A stretch of 64,000 nt of DNA, taken from NCBI GenBank assembly GCA_015501585.1, contig JADNRY010000001.1, positions 310,001-374,000 on the forward strand, written 5' to 3'. Below the pieces are notes generated by a model. That model worked only from the letters and a program-made list of their open reading frames with translations. It did no database searches and had not been told where the DNA came from. This stretch comes from Rhodocollybia butyracea. Its lineage: Eukaryota; Basidiomycota; Agaricomycetes; Agaricales; Omphalotaceae. A program made the position numbers and the translations under genes. Shown piece after piece: positions 1 through 10,910 of this stretch (positions within the stretch are counted from its first letter, which is position 1; every line of letters starts with the position of its first letter).

Positions 1-2
1 CA

Positions 3-110
3 ACTCGTACAGAGTGGCCTACACCACACTATGGCAGTCAGAGTGATTTCCCTCCTCCTCTTGTTACTAATGGCTACGACTCCACCAGAAATCAGCCAAA
101 CTGTTCCTAG
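3..110 (+). CDS. Possible C-terminal end of a gene entering from the left
   Basis: Frame 3 is open from the window edge to a TAG at 108-110. It reads as 35 hydrophilic residues rich in Ser, Thr, Pro and Asn, ending in RNQPNCS. The composition looks more like a disordered protein tail than random sequence, and the other two forward frames either stop early or lack that bias. There is no domain, so no function can be given. It could equally be a chance open frame. Confidence 0.22.
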   Translation, partial: TRTEWPTPHYGSQSDFPPPLVTNGYDSTRNQPNCS

Positions 111-676
111 GCATGGGTTCAGAGATGGATGGATTTGGATGCCATTATGGGGAGGAAAGCGATGGTGATGCTAGGGGATGAAGGTGAATATCATTCATGG
201 AGCAGCGCCAGTGGGTATGTGATATTTGGTTTTTGTCACCTCTGATTAACCACTTGTTAGGACGAAGTTCCGCTGATCTGGAGAGTACCCCATCCCCCTT
301 TCCAGAACTGTTTTGCATGAATATTTTCTTGGATACAGCATTTCTATCTCTAGTTAGTACCTTCGTGTTTATTTGATTTTCTACCATATGTACATAGATG
401 TACTTGGTTCTGTCTACAACTCATCTACATAACTCATCTTGTAGGATCGAATATACTCTTCAAATATACTCGTCACAGTGTTGAGAGCTTGGATTGACTT
501 TCATTGGGTTAATTAGGGGGCTGGAAAGCCCGAGCGGCATCGCTCAGACGTGTACTTACTAGCTGAGGGAATGCTTTTCAAACAATATCCACTGAACACT
601 GAGAATGGAATATAGATAGTCAGCTACATTTGTACTTCATACTGGGTCGGGTGGGAGTGTGCCAAGGACCATCGTG
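111..676. other. Intergenic, no gene seen
   Basis: No frame on either strand carries a recognisable domain or a convincing exon chain. A reverse-strand open frame at 145-387 has no family resemblance and was left out. Confidence 0.5.
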
Positions 677-2643
677 TCACTTGAAGCGTGAATACTTTTC
701 CCACTCTGTAGTGACTTTGATCTCAGACTTGTACTGATTAGGAGAATTTTGAAGCACATGTGAGTGAACAGATGCGGTCAATACCCAGTTCCCTGCCGGC
801 GAGGAATCTTGTGGACTAGTGAGAGTGGCTTTGTCAGAGGCGTTCAGGACCAAAATATGACGCAATGTGTGTTGCGGGGGACTGCGCCGCTTTCTTCCTT
901 CCTTCCTTCCTTCCTTCCTCTTCAGAAAATGAACATCTGACCATACAGTGTTGTCATGTAATCCGAGTCCGAATGTAACTGCAGATCTTTTTCGATTCTG
1001 CTCATTTTGAAAACAGAGAGTGCCTGTGATACTGGCATCATCCAAGAAAAGAGTCATGGTAACCTTGTTCCATTCCTCCCAAGTACTGTCAGGGTATGTT
1101 TCCAGTAAGGAGAAACCAGTATTGGTCACGCTGGAGAAAAATACTCCGAAAGCATAAGAAGTGCGAATGGGAAGAACGGCTGGGGGTCGTGGAGATAAAT
1201 CTTGTCGACAATGCGGATGTTGAGGACATAGTAGTGACCATTATTCTGGTACTGGCGACATGCCTCAATGAGGATGGCTACATTATCTGTCAGAAATTTT
1301 GACATCCTGTCGAGATTCTTCGTCAATATGCCTCCGCGTTCCTTGTCATTGTCATAAGACTGTTAAATGTCCTCGAGATTGGGCTTGTCCGTTTTGAAAT
1401 CAAGGACAAGGTCCAACTAAATGCCATCACAAGCTCCAGCCACAACAACAAACAGCCGGTGGGTCAGGGCATGTATGAAGAGGAACGTCCAGGGCAAACC
1501 AAACTTCTTCAGCGTGAAAAATCTGATGCTATGATCTGCAGGATCAGTAATATCGATTTTGGTGGCAACCGGGAGGTCTGCGTTGGAGAAGTTTACCCTG
1601 ATGGGCCTAATTCCCTCACCACCAGAAAAGAAAATTGCTATTCGGGCAGGTAGGGAGTGATTATGTCTGAAACAGGGAGGATCCCACGTGAACAATAGTT
1701 CTTGTGGGTTCTTGTGAGCTCCCCATAGATTTTCCACACATGGTCTGTACTGCATCATCTTCAAGAAGGTTGTCCGAATAAATCCCCCCAGTGCCCTTTC
1801 CACGCGAATGGCCAGAGTCTTCGATCGACAATTCAGAAGAGCCAGAAACTGTGGGTCGTCTTTGATGAGAAGGTGGATTAGTAAGCCCTTACTGGTCACC
1901 ATTGATCAGACTTCCTTCAAACACATCTGAAGCACATTCCCGTCAAATGGCGACTTTTTCTTTCAGGCAAAGATCGTGTGATCATCGGAGACCTTCATAA
2001 TCTCCTAGCCTGCTGAACGCATGCTCTCCTTTGCCTTAAATCGGCGGCATGTAAACACCAAGAATTCCCATCAGCGAATACGACCTGTCTTCTATGCGTG
2101 TCGTCTCCCTTCCAGCAGCCCAAGATATTCTCGCTGCAATACTGCTGCTGCTCAGATGTTCTGGTGACAACACATGCTCGCCTTCATTCCAACCTTCTTC
2201 CTGTCGTTCGTGAAGAAAAAACTGTCTTCAGCGCTATCAATTCCTGCCATCCTCTCGTAAACCATTTACACATGTGGAAGTTCAAGTTGACTGGCTGAGA
2301 CGGTCACTTCGCACATTTGTCAGGTAAGCATACCAAATTTCTGCTTTGCTGTAATATCTGTACATCGAGTTGATGGCCTCTGAGAGCTCTGAACTGCTTG
2401 ATTTATCAATGCAGCAGGTGTCGATCCATATGTACTCCCAATCCTCACTGCGCGCCAGCTTGCATGCTCCCACAACCTTAGACCACCCTTTCATGTCCTT
2501 TCTCTTCAACGGGTCCTGCAGATCCTGGAACGTCACTTCCTCGGCTCCCCATACGTGCGAGAGGATCGCATATCTTGGTACTCCAGCTCGTTCGCAATAT
2601 AGATGAGCTCTAGGTCCGCACTAGTGGTTCGAAGGAGTCGCAT
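677..2643 (-). pseudogene. HET-domain (heterokaryon incompatibility) protein, degenerate
   Basis: Reading from the ATG at 2641-2643, the frame gives MRLLRTTSADLELIYIANEL, the usual start of agaricomycete HET proteins. The core HET blocks follow: RYAILSHVWGAEEVTFQDL, DWEYIWIDTCCID, YYSKAEIWYAYL, KWFTRGWQELIAL, RISWAAGRETTRIEDRSYS and EIMKVSDDHTIFA. They lie in several different frames. A shift sits near 2585, there is a stop at 2282-2284 with a second shift before KWFTRGW, the GW(TL)QEL block lacks two residues, and further stops follow RTTGRRLE, GVYMPPI and HTIFA. The C-terminal part (1417-1902 and 677-1129) still resembles the downstream region of this family (VTSKGLLIHLL, LALLNC, HDNTVWSDVHFL). 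Intact members trigger cell death on fusion of incompatible hyphae. This copy cannot make a full protein from any simple splice model, so I call it a pseudogene. Introns cannot explain stops inside conserved blocks. Confidence 0.85.
893..919. repeat. (TTCC)n microsatellite
   Basis: About six tandem tetranucleotides. On the reverse strand they add a Lys-Glu-Gly-Arg run inside the HET pseudogene tail. Confidence 0.9.
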
Positions 2644-4371
2644 GATAGTATGATACCTTTTCAATGTGTGAGTCTGACAGCATAGGCAGCACTATCTTGA
2701 CTGAAACATACTGAAAGGCCCTCCGTTTTTTTGATGACTAGAGAGCAAAGCAAGCCCCCTAGGCCCACTGTGACTTGATAGGATCATTCACAGGCAGGCA
2801 GAGTAAACGGGCCACCATCGATAAGTACGGCTGTCACCGAGGTTTTGCGCTGCTCGCGCCCATTTCTTTCATTTCTTGACACTCAACAAGGCTCAAAGGC
2901 TGTCTGCAGACCCACATATCCTACGATCATCCTGGGAACATGTAGATGAGCAATAACGAGACTTAGATCCGCAGGATGAACAGGACAGTGAGGTCATGAA
3001 TACTCTTGATGACAAAAAGCTAGTTTACTGAAATCGCATTCTCCACACCATAAATTTGCAGCGCACTTCCGAAAATACGCTGACAAAGGACATCATCTCG
3101 AAGTTCAAATTTCTCATCTGCGTTTGTGCTACCCCAAGACTAACGCGATACATACCGCCACTTGACTGAAAATGGTGGGCCTTTCAGAAAAACAGTACAG
3201 TTACTCCGCCCTCGAGCCTCGACTAGCTCTCTTGTAACTCCCACAACTCCCAGTACTCTGACTACTACTGATAAGAATTGTATGGCTGTCATCTACGACG
3301 AGGGTATCTATTGAGGCCACTTGGTGGGGTTATCGTATGAAAATTGAACTATCTCTTGCCCTTCATTGCCTGTATTCAAGATTCCTACCACCTCTAATGA
3401 TGAGTGTTTTGAACGAGCGAGAAGTCGGTACCTTCAAACGCGCAGCGCTACTCTCGGCTGAGTTTGACATGATTATTCGCGAGTTCCAATATTGATATTT
3501 CCGGCTCAAAAAAATCATTTCTTGTAGTTGGGATGTCTTCAAGGGCTATAATTCCAGTGAGCACAGACCTTCATCGTTGACTTTCAATAGACTATAGTGC
3601 TATACTCAATGCAACCTGGCTACTCCCGTCGCGTTGATTCCTAGCACTTCAAGTTGGACGACGGACAGCTTCCTCAATACGACTTCAGTCAAAGAGGATG
3701 CTGCAACGCCCGCTTCAACTATTCCTGTCGTACATAATGCCACTACTGCACTTGATAATACCACACCTGAAGAAGAATCAGGAGGCCGTATATCTTGAAT
3801 GTTTGATGTCCCCGAGCATTGGTGGAACCAAGTTTTTGGAGGCACTTAGCGAGAATAAAACAGTCATCGCGAGCCTTGCGGGTACCAAATCAGAGTCTAC
3901 TGTGCCGCTTGCCTTGGGGGCTGTTGCTGAAAGCCATCGACTACCAAGTTATCGTCTAGAGATTTCGCTGATTCTTCAAGCAAAGAGCGAAGGGAAGGTG
4001 TGAGGCCAAAGCTAAAACTGTGTTTGCTTTGATACATATAAGGTATCCCATGAAGCTAATATGAAGCGCGATACAGAGTTCAAACTCGATCAGACAGAAC
4101 AATCATTACATAATGATTCGGTCAAAGCTGGGTATACCAGACACCTTTTCAAGCGCCGAAAGTCAACCGAAAGTCCTCAACCATTGATTTGATAATAATT
4201 GGGATGATCATGACGTATTCTTGGCATTTTCTCGGATGGAAGTTGTGACAATATCGCATTTAAATTATACCTCTAGTTAGTATTTCCGTTACAAGCAAGT
4301 TACAAGGATAAAATCCCAAATTGGAAAATGACTGAACATCAACTTCTTTCTCCCGGAACAATACAGATTTC
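2644..4371. other. Intergenic, mostly empty
   Basis: No recognisable domain on either strand. One weak small exon pair (3533-3798) is listed separately. Open frames at 3606-3845 (reverse) and 3698-4003 (forward) overlap it and have no family resemblance. Confidence 0.45.
3533..3798 (+). CDS. Possible small Ser/Thr-rich protein or gene remnant
   Basis: The frame MSSRAIIP can be joined through a 41 bp GT-AG gap to a Thr/Ser-rich stretch (TPVALIPSTSSWTTDSFLNT and onward, ending EEESGGRIS) that stops at 3796-3798. After the stop the same frame gives MFDVPEHWWNQVFGG, suggesting a decayed longer gene. There is no domain and no signal peptide. This is a weak call based on composition only. Confidence 0.18.
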
Positions 4372-5890
4372 TTATGCAGGAGGACAGAAGGTTATGGTGT
4401 AGTCGGCTTGAGAAGCGGCAGGGCATGTCCAGAGCGCACTCTCGCTAGATTCATCATACGCATACGCGTAAGCATCCGAACATGCATCCTCTGTATACCA
4501 TAGCAGTTTGTGAACAGTTGAATCGCGTAGTAGCATTTTTCACATACTAAAGTAGCTGTAGAGCTCTACGCCGGAGACGGGACAGGTCGCAGGGGTATCA
4601 AATTGGCCTGTAGCGAAGGTCAGATATTTATAGGTGTACAAAGTACGATTCTGTAAATTTACCTGAACAACAGTTGGGACTCTAGCCGAAAGTAGAGGAG
4701 TTAGCTTAAAATTAAAGTATACGTGCGTTATACGAACATTGCTGTAATAAATATTAGTTCAAAAACAGAAGATATTACATATCACAAACGTTGGGTCGCC
4801 GGACAGGTTTGCATCCTGAATACGAGAGTAGCACAGCCGATGCCTCTGAATACCTGAATTCCACTTACACAAGCAGATTTGCAGCCCACTGGGAAGCCTG
4901 TAGAGTCGAAGGGACCAGCTAATGGGGCGGGGCAGTTGGGGCCTAGGTCAACAGCACAAACGGGTGCAGGGCACCCAGCGTTGTTAGTGATGCTAAAGAA
5001 GGTCATAAGTGACGTGATAAAACTGGGCCTCTAGAATATGAACCTGATCGGAAGATTGTAGCCATCGACAAAAGAAACTACATGTGTTGTTGATAAGATG
5101 AGCATATTCAAGAGAATGCAGACATACTGTCGTAAAAATCGGGAGCTCCAGATGGCGAGAGTGTGAACTCTGCAAGTGAGGCAGGAGGAACACCAGTACC
5201 TTTATGGGTCGTCAATACGAGTACTCCAGAGATCTGCCCAGGGAGACCAACCCGTAGAGGGATCGCAAACCAGACTAAAATTTGGTTCGTTAAGAATAGC
5301 AAACCCCAGGACGAAAATAAGTACTTACCCGCCGTTACATCCACCATCGAGGCAAGAGTTGGGACCCGGATTTGTGGAGAAGTCACAGTCCCTGCGAGCC
5401 TGACTTACGGTTCAGAATGAAGTTACCACAGGTATAAGTTGCATACCCAGATACGCCCAGAGGTCCAGTTGTCGGGAACGGCAAAACTAACTGCAGTGAA
5501 AGCATCGGCAGCCCAACTAAAGCATAATCTTTCAGAAGGAAATCGTGATAGAATGTATATTTCTAACCCAGTAGTAAAGTCAGGCGATGCCGTTGCCTGG
5601 TTGACACCGGTAAACATCTGCGAAATGATTATCTGAGGTTACTAATCCCCGAAGACGTAGGTTAATCGTACCGCAGGCCTGTAAAGAGATCAGTAAGAGC
5701 TTCAACCTGAGTGACGCATGTGCATGAATACTCACCAGATGGTGAAAGGGCATCCGTTGTAGACCTAACCCGCGGTCAACGAAACAAACTCCTAGCAGTA
5801 ATAGCGTGGACTCACGGTGAAAGTACGAGCAGCACCTACAGAGGAGAGTAAGGAGGCAGAAAACGCAGAGGCAACAACAGGGAGCTTCAT
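4372..5890 (-). CDS. Secreted thaumatin-like protein (GH64/TLP fold)
   Basis: The start codon (5888-5890) opens a signal peptide, MKLPVVASAFSASLLSSVGA. The mature protein follows the thaumatin family throughout: ARTFTVYNGCPFTIWPA, ADAFTAVSFAVPDNWTSGRIW, DCDFSTNPGPNSCLDGGCNG, GTGVPPASLAEFTL, FVDGYNLPI, NNAGCPAPVCAVDLGPNCPA, FPVGCKSACDANLSGDP, SPNCCSG, TPATCPVSGVELYSYFK, AYAYAYDESS and ADYTITFCPPA. I count 16 cysteines, the eight-disulfide number of full-length TLPs. Length is about 250 residues. Keeping this alignment needs about 14 introns, some bounding tiny exons: 7 nt at 5672-5678 (completes Trp, then Pro-Ala), 26 nt at 4790-4815, 4 nt at 4738-4741 (completes Thr, then Asn) and a 19 nt exon coding SPNCCS. 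In fungi, TLPs are secreted and several bind or cleave beta-1,3-glucan. Role here is inferred as wall remodelling or defence. The product is intact if splicing follows this model. Confidence 0.9.
4738..4741 (-). other. 4-nt microexon of the thaumatin-like gene
   Basis: On the reverse strand a typical acceptor (ATTTATTACAG) is followed by CAAT and then GTTCGTAT. Only inclusion of these four bases joins the phase-2 exon ending GACCCAAC to the phase-0 exon AGTCCCAACTGT so that the family sequence GDPTNSPNCC is read. Skipping them shifts the frame. Confidence 0.65.
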
Positions 5891-6826
5891 GATACACAGA
5901 GAGTAGCAGCGAAGACAAATTTGAAGCTGATGAAGGTTGCCAGAGTGTACTATAGCTTTTTAAAGCATTTTGAAAACTACTATTACAGGACATTGGCATA
6001 ATCAAATCGAGCTAATTGTGTGCCTGAAAAATTGTGGTCGCAAATATCACAGTGAAAACTCCCCATGTGGAGGCAAATGAGCTGTGGATGGGGATGGTAT
6101 TGATGAAAAGTCTCATGCCTTTTTAGAAGCATGCTGCGAGAAAATATCATAAGGGTTAGACTTGAGAACGAGAGCTTCCGTGACCATGCGACTGCGTTGC
6201 CAAGCCTTGCGCTTCTTTGAAAATGAAGATCAGTGAACTGGAAATGGTAACTATGAAGTCATACGGTGACCTTTAACAAAAAAACTTGGCCAGCTCTAGG
6301 CTACTTGAGATCCGGCGATAGGCAGCCTCGGCACCAGACATGAGCAGGCTAGTACACACATGCCATATGGATCGTCGGGACTAATGGCGTTAGGGAGGCC
6401 GGAACCAGAACATACTCCAGGTGTATATTCCGCAAAATCAACGCAACGTTATACTACCGTACGGTAGTATGTACTCTTGTCTACTCTTGCCTTGATACTT
6501 TGAGTAATACTAGTCTTATAGATAATAGCTCGGAGGTCACATCATACGGGTTGATGCACATACTTATCACTCATGAGGGATCAGAATTTTAATCCCCTCC
6601 GAGCTGAAGTACTGAACGTGAATACTCGAACGTTTCCTGAACAATCGACCGTTCTGACTCAACGACAATGATCCATAAGCGCCAATTAAGCGCTCATACT
6701 GATGGCTCATCGAGATCACTCGTTGTTCATTAATTCGTTCGTCTTATTCTAAAGTTATTCTGGGATACGTGTCTTTGCTTGCACTATATCTACCCAACTC
6801 ATTGTGTAACTAACTTCTGTCTGACT
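5891..6826. other. Intergenic between the thaumatin-like and BAH-like genes
   Basis: No coding signal. Near its right end are ATAAGCGC (about 6674-6681) and TTAAGCGCT (6686-6694), about 140 bp before the BAH-like start. Confidence 0.5.
6686..6705 (+). promoter_or_regulatory. TTAAGCGCT..ATACTGAT element upstream of the BAH-like gene
   Basis: AAGCGCT, one base, then ATACTGAT. The same 15 of 16 bases occur 120 bp upstream of the NDH2 gene at 24566-24584. A second copy of the core, ATAAGCGC, lies 12 bp away. Function is inferred from recurrence only. Confidence 0.4.
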
Positions 6827-9450
6827 ATGGCGCAGAAAAAGCGCAAGGCCAATATTGACAATAATGCAGACCCGTTCCTCTTAACAGATGAAGACTGGTC
6901 CCGCATGATGCCTTATCGAAAGATTCTTATCTCAGAGGACAACGAAGAAGGCGAGTCTATTGTCCATGAGTTCGCCGTCGGAAATTGGTGCGTAAATTCA
7001 TTCTATACAAGAAACCTACTGAAAGCTTTCTCAGTGTATCTATTCTTCCCCAGACTTCAGAACTCCCAGAAGGCTATGGGGTTGAAGACGGCCCTGCTCT
7101 CCCTCTGAACTTAATGTGGCTTGGTGTTGTCAAAGGCATACGAATGCGCGCTATAGATGGAGTAGATGAGGGTTTTGCTAAAATACAGTGGTTCTACTCC
7201 AAATCGGATGCTAGAAATGTTGTACAAAGCTTGTATGCCTCCGTATTACTGCAAGAAGACTTGACTGATTCATATGGATAGCGACCTGGCCCATATAGGC
7301 AAGAATGAAAGGATATTAAGTGATCATCATGACTATGTCCATTCATCCGCTTTAGATGGTGCGTTCTTAGTGTCTGTAGTATCGTTAAAACCTGATCTCC
7401 TCCCTATACAGACGTTGTGCCAATTAAACGGTTTAGATTCGATCCCACCTATGAAGATACACCGACCGCTTGTCCAGCTGGAGAACAGACCTTGCGCCAA
7501 GTCTTCGATCAGCCTGAGATACGTACTGGAAACAATGGAAGTGTAGGCGGGAATAATATCTTTTACCGGTATGACCTGGAGGTAAAGAAGCGGTTGTTCA
7601 GCGTAAGTTTATCATTGTTGTTTAACCTTGTTCTCTTTTAATTGTCAATCTAGCCTAAGGTATCTCAATACAACTGTTTCAGCTCAAAGTCTACATATTT
7701 GTACCACAACTTGCCGCTCGGTAATCTCCCACCGCGTTCGCGGCCATCTCGACTATCCAGATCCAAACGACCAGTCAATGCCACTGTCCCTCGACAGGAC
7801 CATAGGTCCTGCTTCTTAGAATCGTCGTACTCTCCTCCGGACTCTGAACGTGCACTAGATACTGCACGTCAAGTCGCGCTACTGGTTTGCGAAGTTAAAG
7901 ATACTTTGGAAGTCGGCGTGAAGCGAGTCGAACTGGTTTGCGCCGAACGGAGCGGTCCAAAACCTAGTACAAATGGCAAAGGGCCATCTTCTCGTTCACG
8001 TGCTGGTCGGCCGCGGTCCCTTCTATCTGCTCCCAGTTTGCCAAATAAACGATCGCGGACAGGGAACACTACGTTCTATAGCTCTGAACTCTCTGAATTC
8101 AAGTCTTCATTGACTACTATAACCGATGTGGACGTTTTGATTCACAATACGCAGAAACAGCTTTTGCAAACAATGCAAAGGGCTGTGCTCTTGGAAGATA
8201 CCCTGGTGATGCATATATGCCCTAAATCTCACTGTACTGCACCACGGGGAAGAGCATGGCACAGATCATGTTTACTTCGGGATAATGTTGAATCTGATAT
8301 CAGCATTGACGATGTCGAGGGCAATGTCGACATCGAGATGTCTCAAAGCCTTGGTAGATGTATTCCAGGGAATGCTCACCACCGAGATCGGGCGACTATA
8401 AACCATTCTCCTCCTACATTTCAACATGTTTTAGCATTGTGGAAACAGATGAGCAGGTCTCAACAGCAGCATACAGAGCGAAGTTTGTCACTTCTGTGTT
8501 CTGTTCCTCAGGGCTATGAGCGAGATGGCAGTATGAGTAATGGTGAAGGGGAATATGAATTTCCTATCATTGATGCTGATCAGCCTATACCTGCTTCTGA
8601 TCGAAATAGAAGACAGTCGACATCTCAGTCTAGTGAGCAGGATGAGTTAGATGTTGTGGTCGATCTAATACCAGATCAGGGGCTTTCTGTTGGTCCAGGG
8701 AGGAAGAGTTCTCCTGTAACTGCGATCAGCCAAGACGCCCTGAATGCAGTATCCCCCAGAAAGCGAGGCCGCTTGAGTAATGCAGACAACATGGACAGCT
8801 CAGATCCTCCACACAGCCAGACCCCCTTACCACGCAAGACAGTTGAAGCTAATATGGCTGATGACGATAGTATCCCTCAGATCATGTATTCACTTTCCCT
8901 ACTTCTCGCTCCAGAAATTATATGTCTTGCCAGTCAGCCTATGATTCGTGGTGGAGTACCTCCAATTCCCTCTTCCTCTTCCTTACCTTCAGACTTTCCC
9001 GCTCTTGCCCGAACTAGTCCCATATTCAGCGCAGACTCCTCATTTGGCAAAGCTCTGCAAACTACGATCACTGGAAATGTATCCCAAGTCACTCGTGCAC
9101 GTATCGCAGTTTATAAGGCTTTAGATAGACTGTTACAGGCACGGGAAGACATTGAAGATCCTGAGAGTGGACCTCTGGACCAGGCTCTGGTTGTTCCAAC
9201 CAACTGGGCAGACTATATTGTTGAAGTAGAGGGCAGGGAATGGCTGTTTAAGCTGTCGTATTATCCGACTCCTACCACAGCTCCACAGAGGGAGAGTCGG
9301 AACTTACTACGAAAATGCAACACCTCAACTTCTCTTTCAAAAAGCGAGATCCGGAAGACTATTATTGATGATACGATGAAACTAATGCACCATTGGCAGC
9401 TCGCGCGACGAAACATCGAGATATGCCCCAATTGTCGTTCTTGTATATGA
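6827..9450 (+). CDS. BAH-like domain protein of the agaricomycete type
   Basis: From ATG 6827 the frame reads MAQKKRKANIDNNADPFLL, with an N-terminal basic KKRK that could be a nuclear signal. After an intron (6992-7053) the BAH-like block follows: LMWLGVVKGIRMRAID and AKIQWFYSKSDARNV. A further intron joins to QSFDLAHIGKNERILSDHHD, the sequence seen in this fungal family, then FYRYDLEVKKRLF. Next comes a Cys/His pattern, HICPKSHC...WHRSCLL, like the half zinc finger that follows BAH in relatives. The long last exon (to 9450) is low-complexity Ser/Asp/Pro sequence ending CPNCRSC. BAH modules bind nucleosomes or chromatin proteins, so a nuclear role is likely but inferred. The exon path between about 7610 and 7840 is uncertain because more than one frame is open there. 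Confidence 0.65.
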
Positions 9451-9566
9451 GTTCTATTGTAATACATAGCATGTGTGGCCGCTTCAAAAGGATATTCATG
9501 AAGTCAGAAAGTAATACACAAACGACGGTATAAATTAAGTGCGATAGACAACCAAAAATTATAGTA

Positions 9567-10683
9567 CTACAATGCGGTACCACGTTCGAAACTGGCCCGA
9601 ATTTCTGTGGTGTATTTGTCGTAGTACCGTGCAATCTAGTAGAATGAAAGTTAGCGTGGTGCATCAAGCTGAAGTCAGACGAGTAAACAAACCTTCTTAT
9701 TGAACACACGGTTGGCCTCATTGATGTAAGTAATGTCTCCTTCGTCCTCGTTGAGCCTCTTGCGTGAAAATTTGCCTTTCTTGTCGATGCTAAGAAATGT
9801 GTTGGTTCAGATGTACGAAAAAAAGAGAAACCGACGTACTCTTTATTGATTTTAGACACCATTCTATCGATTGCATCCTCTGAAGGTTTGCTATCGCCAT
9901 ACATAAGCGTATTGGCATCGCGATACAGATTCTCGGCAGCAAGCTGTTGCTCAAGAGTTGACGGAGCGACCTAGGTCACAAGTTAGGTGTTTTTTTCGTG
10001 ATAGTAAGAGAGAGCCATACTTGTAATGAGGAGGGGCCAGACTTGGCGTCAAAGGTGGAGAGTGTACCAGGAGCGAGTCCCATGGCGATCTCTTTCTGTT
10101 GGTTATATGCAACCAAGTCAGGCTTGATGAGGTCTAGATCCTTCTTGTATCGCCGACGAGCAGCATGTGCGTCGTCTACATCCAAATGAGCATGAATTAC
10201 CAGGAAATGAAACCGAACATACTATGAAACTCGAAATCGGCTCTTCGTTTCTTCCGTGCCAACTTCTTCTCCCAAGCATCGTTTTCCTCTATTGTATACT
10301 CCCAGTTCTTGGACCTGTCAGCATCTTCTCCCCTTGCCTCTGCATCAGCCTTCTCGCGTAAAGTCTCCGCTAGTTTTCTCTGTCTTTCGAGGCGGGCAGC
10401 GTCACGAGCAGTGACTTTTAACTTTGTACTTTCCTCTACTAAGGAATGACGATTTGCTCGAGATGATGCGGCCTTTGAAAAGGTACTCAAAGCTCTGTGT
10501 CAATAAGACGAAGAGAAATCGACTCACGAGTCTCTTTCGTAGCTGGTCCATTTTAGCCTTTCTATCCGCCAACGTCAATTTTGAAGAGCCAGCTTCTGAT
10601 TCATTATCGTCCATAACTTGGTCTTCGGGTGATGAGTCTTCTTCCCGTTCAGATTCCTCTGCTGCTCGTTTTGAAGGGGCCAT
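9567..10683 (-). CDS. SYF2: Pre-mRNA-splicing factor SYF2
   Basis: The start ATG is at 10681-10683 (MAPSKRAAEESEREEDSSPE, an acidic disordered N-terminus). Successive exons give ADRKAKMDQLRKRL, LVEESTKLKVTARDAARLER, NWEYTIEENDAWEKKLARKK, HAARRRYKKDLDLIKPDLVA, NQQKEIAMGLAP, DAIDRMVSKINKE, IDKKGKFSRKRLNEDEGDIT, YINEANRVFNKK and finally RYYDKYTTEIRASFERGTAL with TAG at 9567-9569. This is the complete SYF2 domain, including the near-invariant KFSRKR and FNKK motifs. SYF2 belongs to the Prp19/NTC-associated spliceosome and acts in the nucleus at the activated complex. The gene is head to head with a protein kinase gene across 227 bp. Confidence 0.95.
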
Positions 10684-10910
10684 TGAATTTGGAGTCGGGT
10701 TGGGAGTTAAGTTGAAAGTCAGGGTGTGAACGGTCCGGATAGAAAGCAGTGTTAGCCAGTTTAGGAGATTTGTTCGCACTGTGACTGAGTAAGATTGTCA
10801 TCGTTCCGAGTTCAATTTATCTTCGCGACTCGCGACTCGACACAATTGTACAAGCTCACGATACCTCGCCCTGCCACACTTCTGGCTCTTTCTAATTTCT
10901 GTCCTGGTTA
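10684..10910. promoter_or_regulatory. Shared SYF2/kinase divergent promoter region
   Basis: Only 227 bp separate the two start codons, so both promoters must lie here. It contains repeated CGCGACTCGCGACTCG near 10827-10842. No experimental signal is visible. Confidence 0.5.

Noticed and set aside
893..919. Tetranucleotide runs as possible regulatory or CRISPR-like arrays
   Set aside because: Simple microsatellites without spacers. The window is eukaryotic.
9362..9904. 180-codon reverse frame over the SYF2 3' half
   Set aside because: Only parts of it (the MYGDSKPSEDAIDRM exon) are coding. The rest reads through SYF2 introns.
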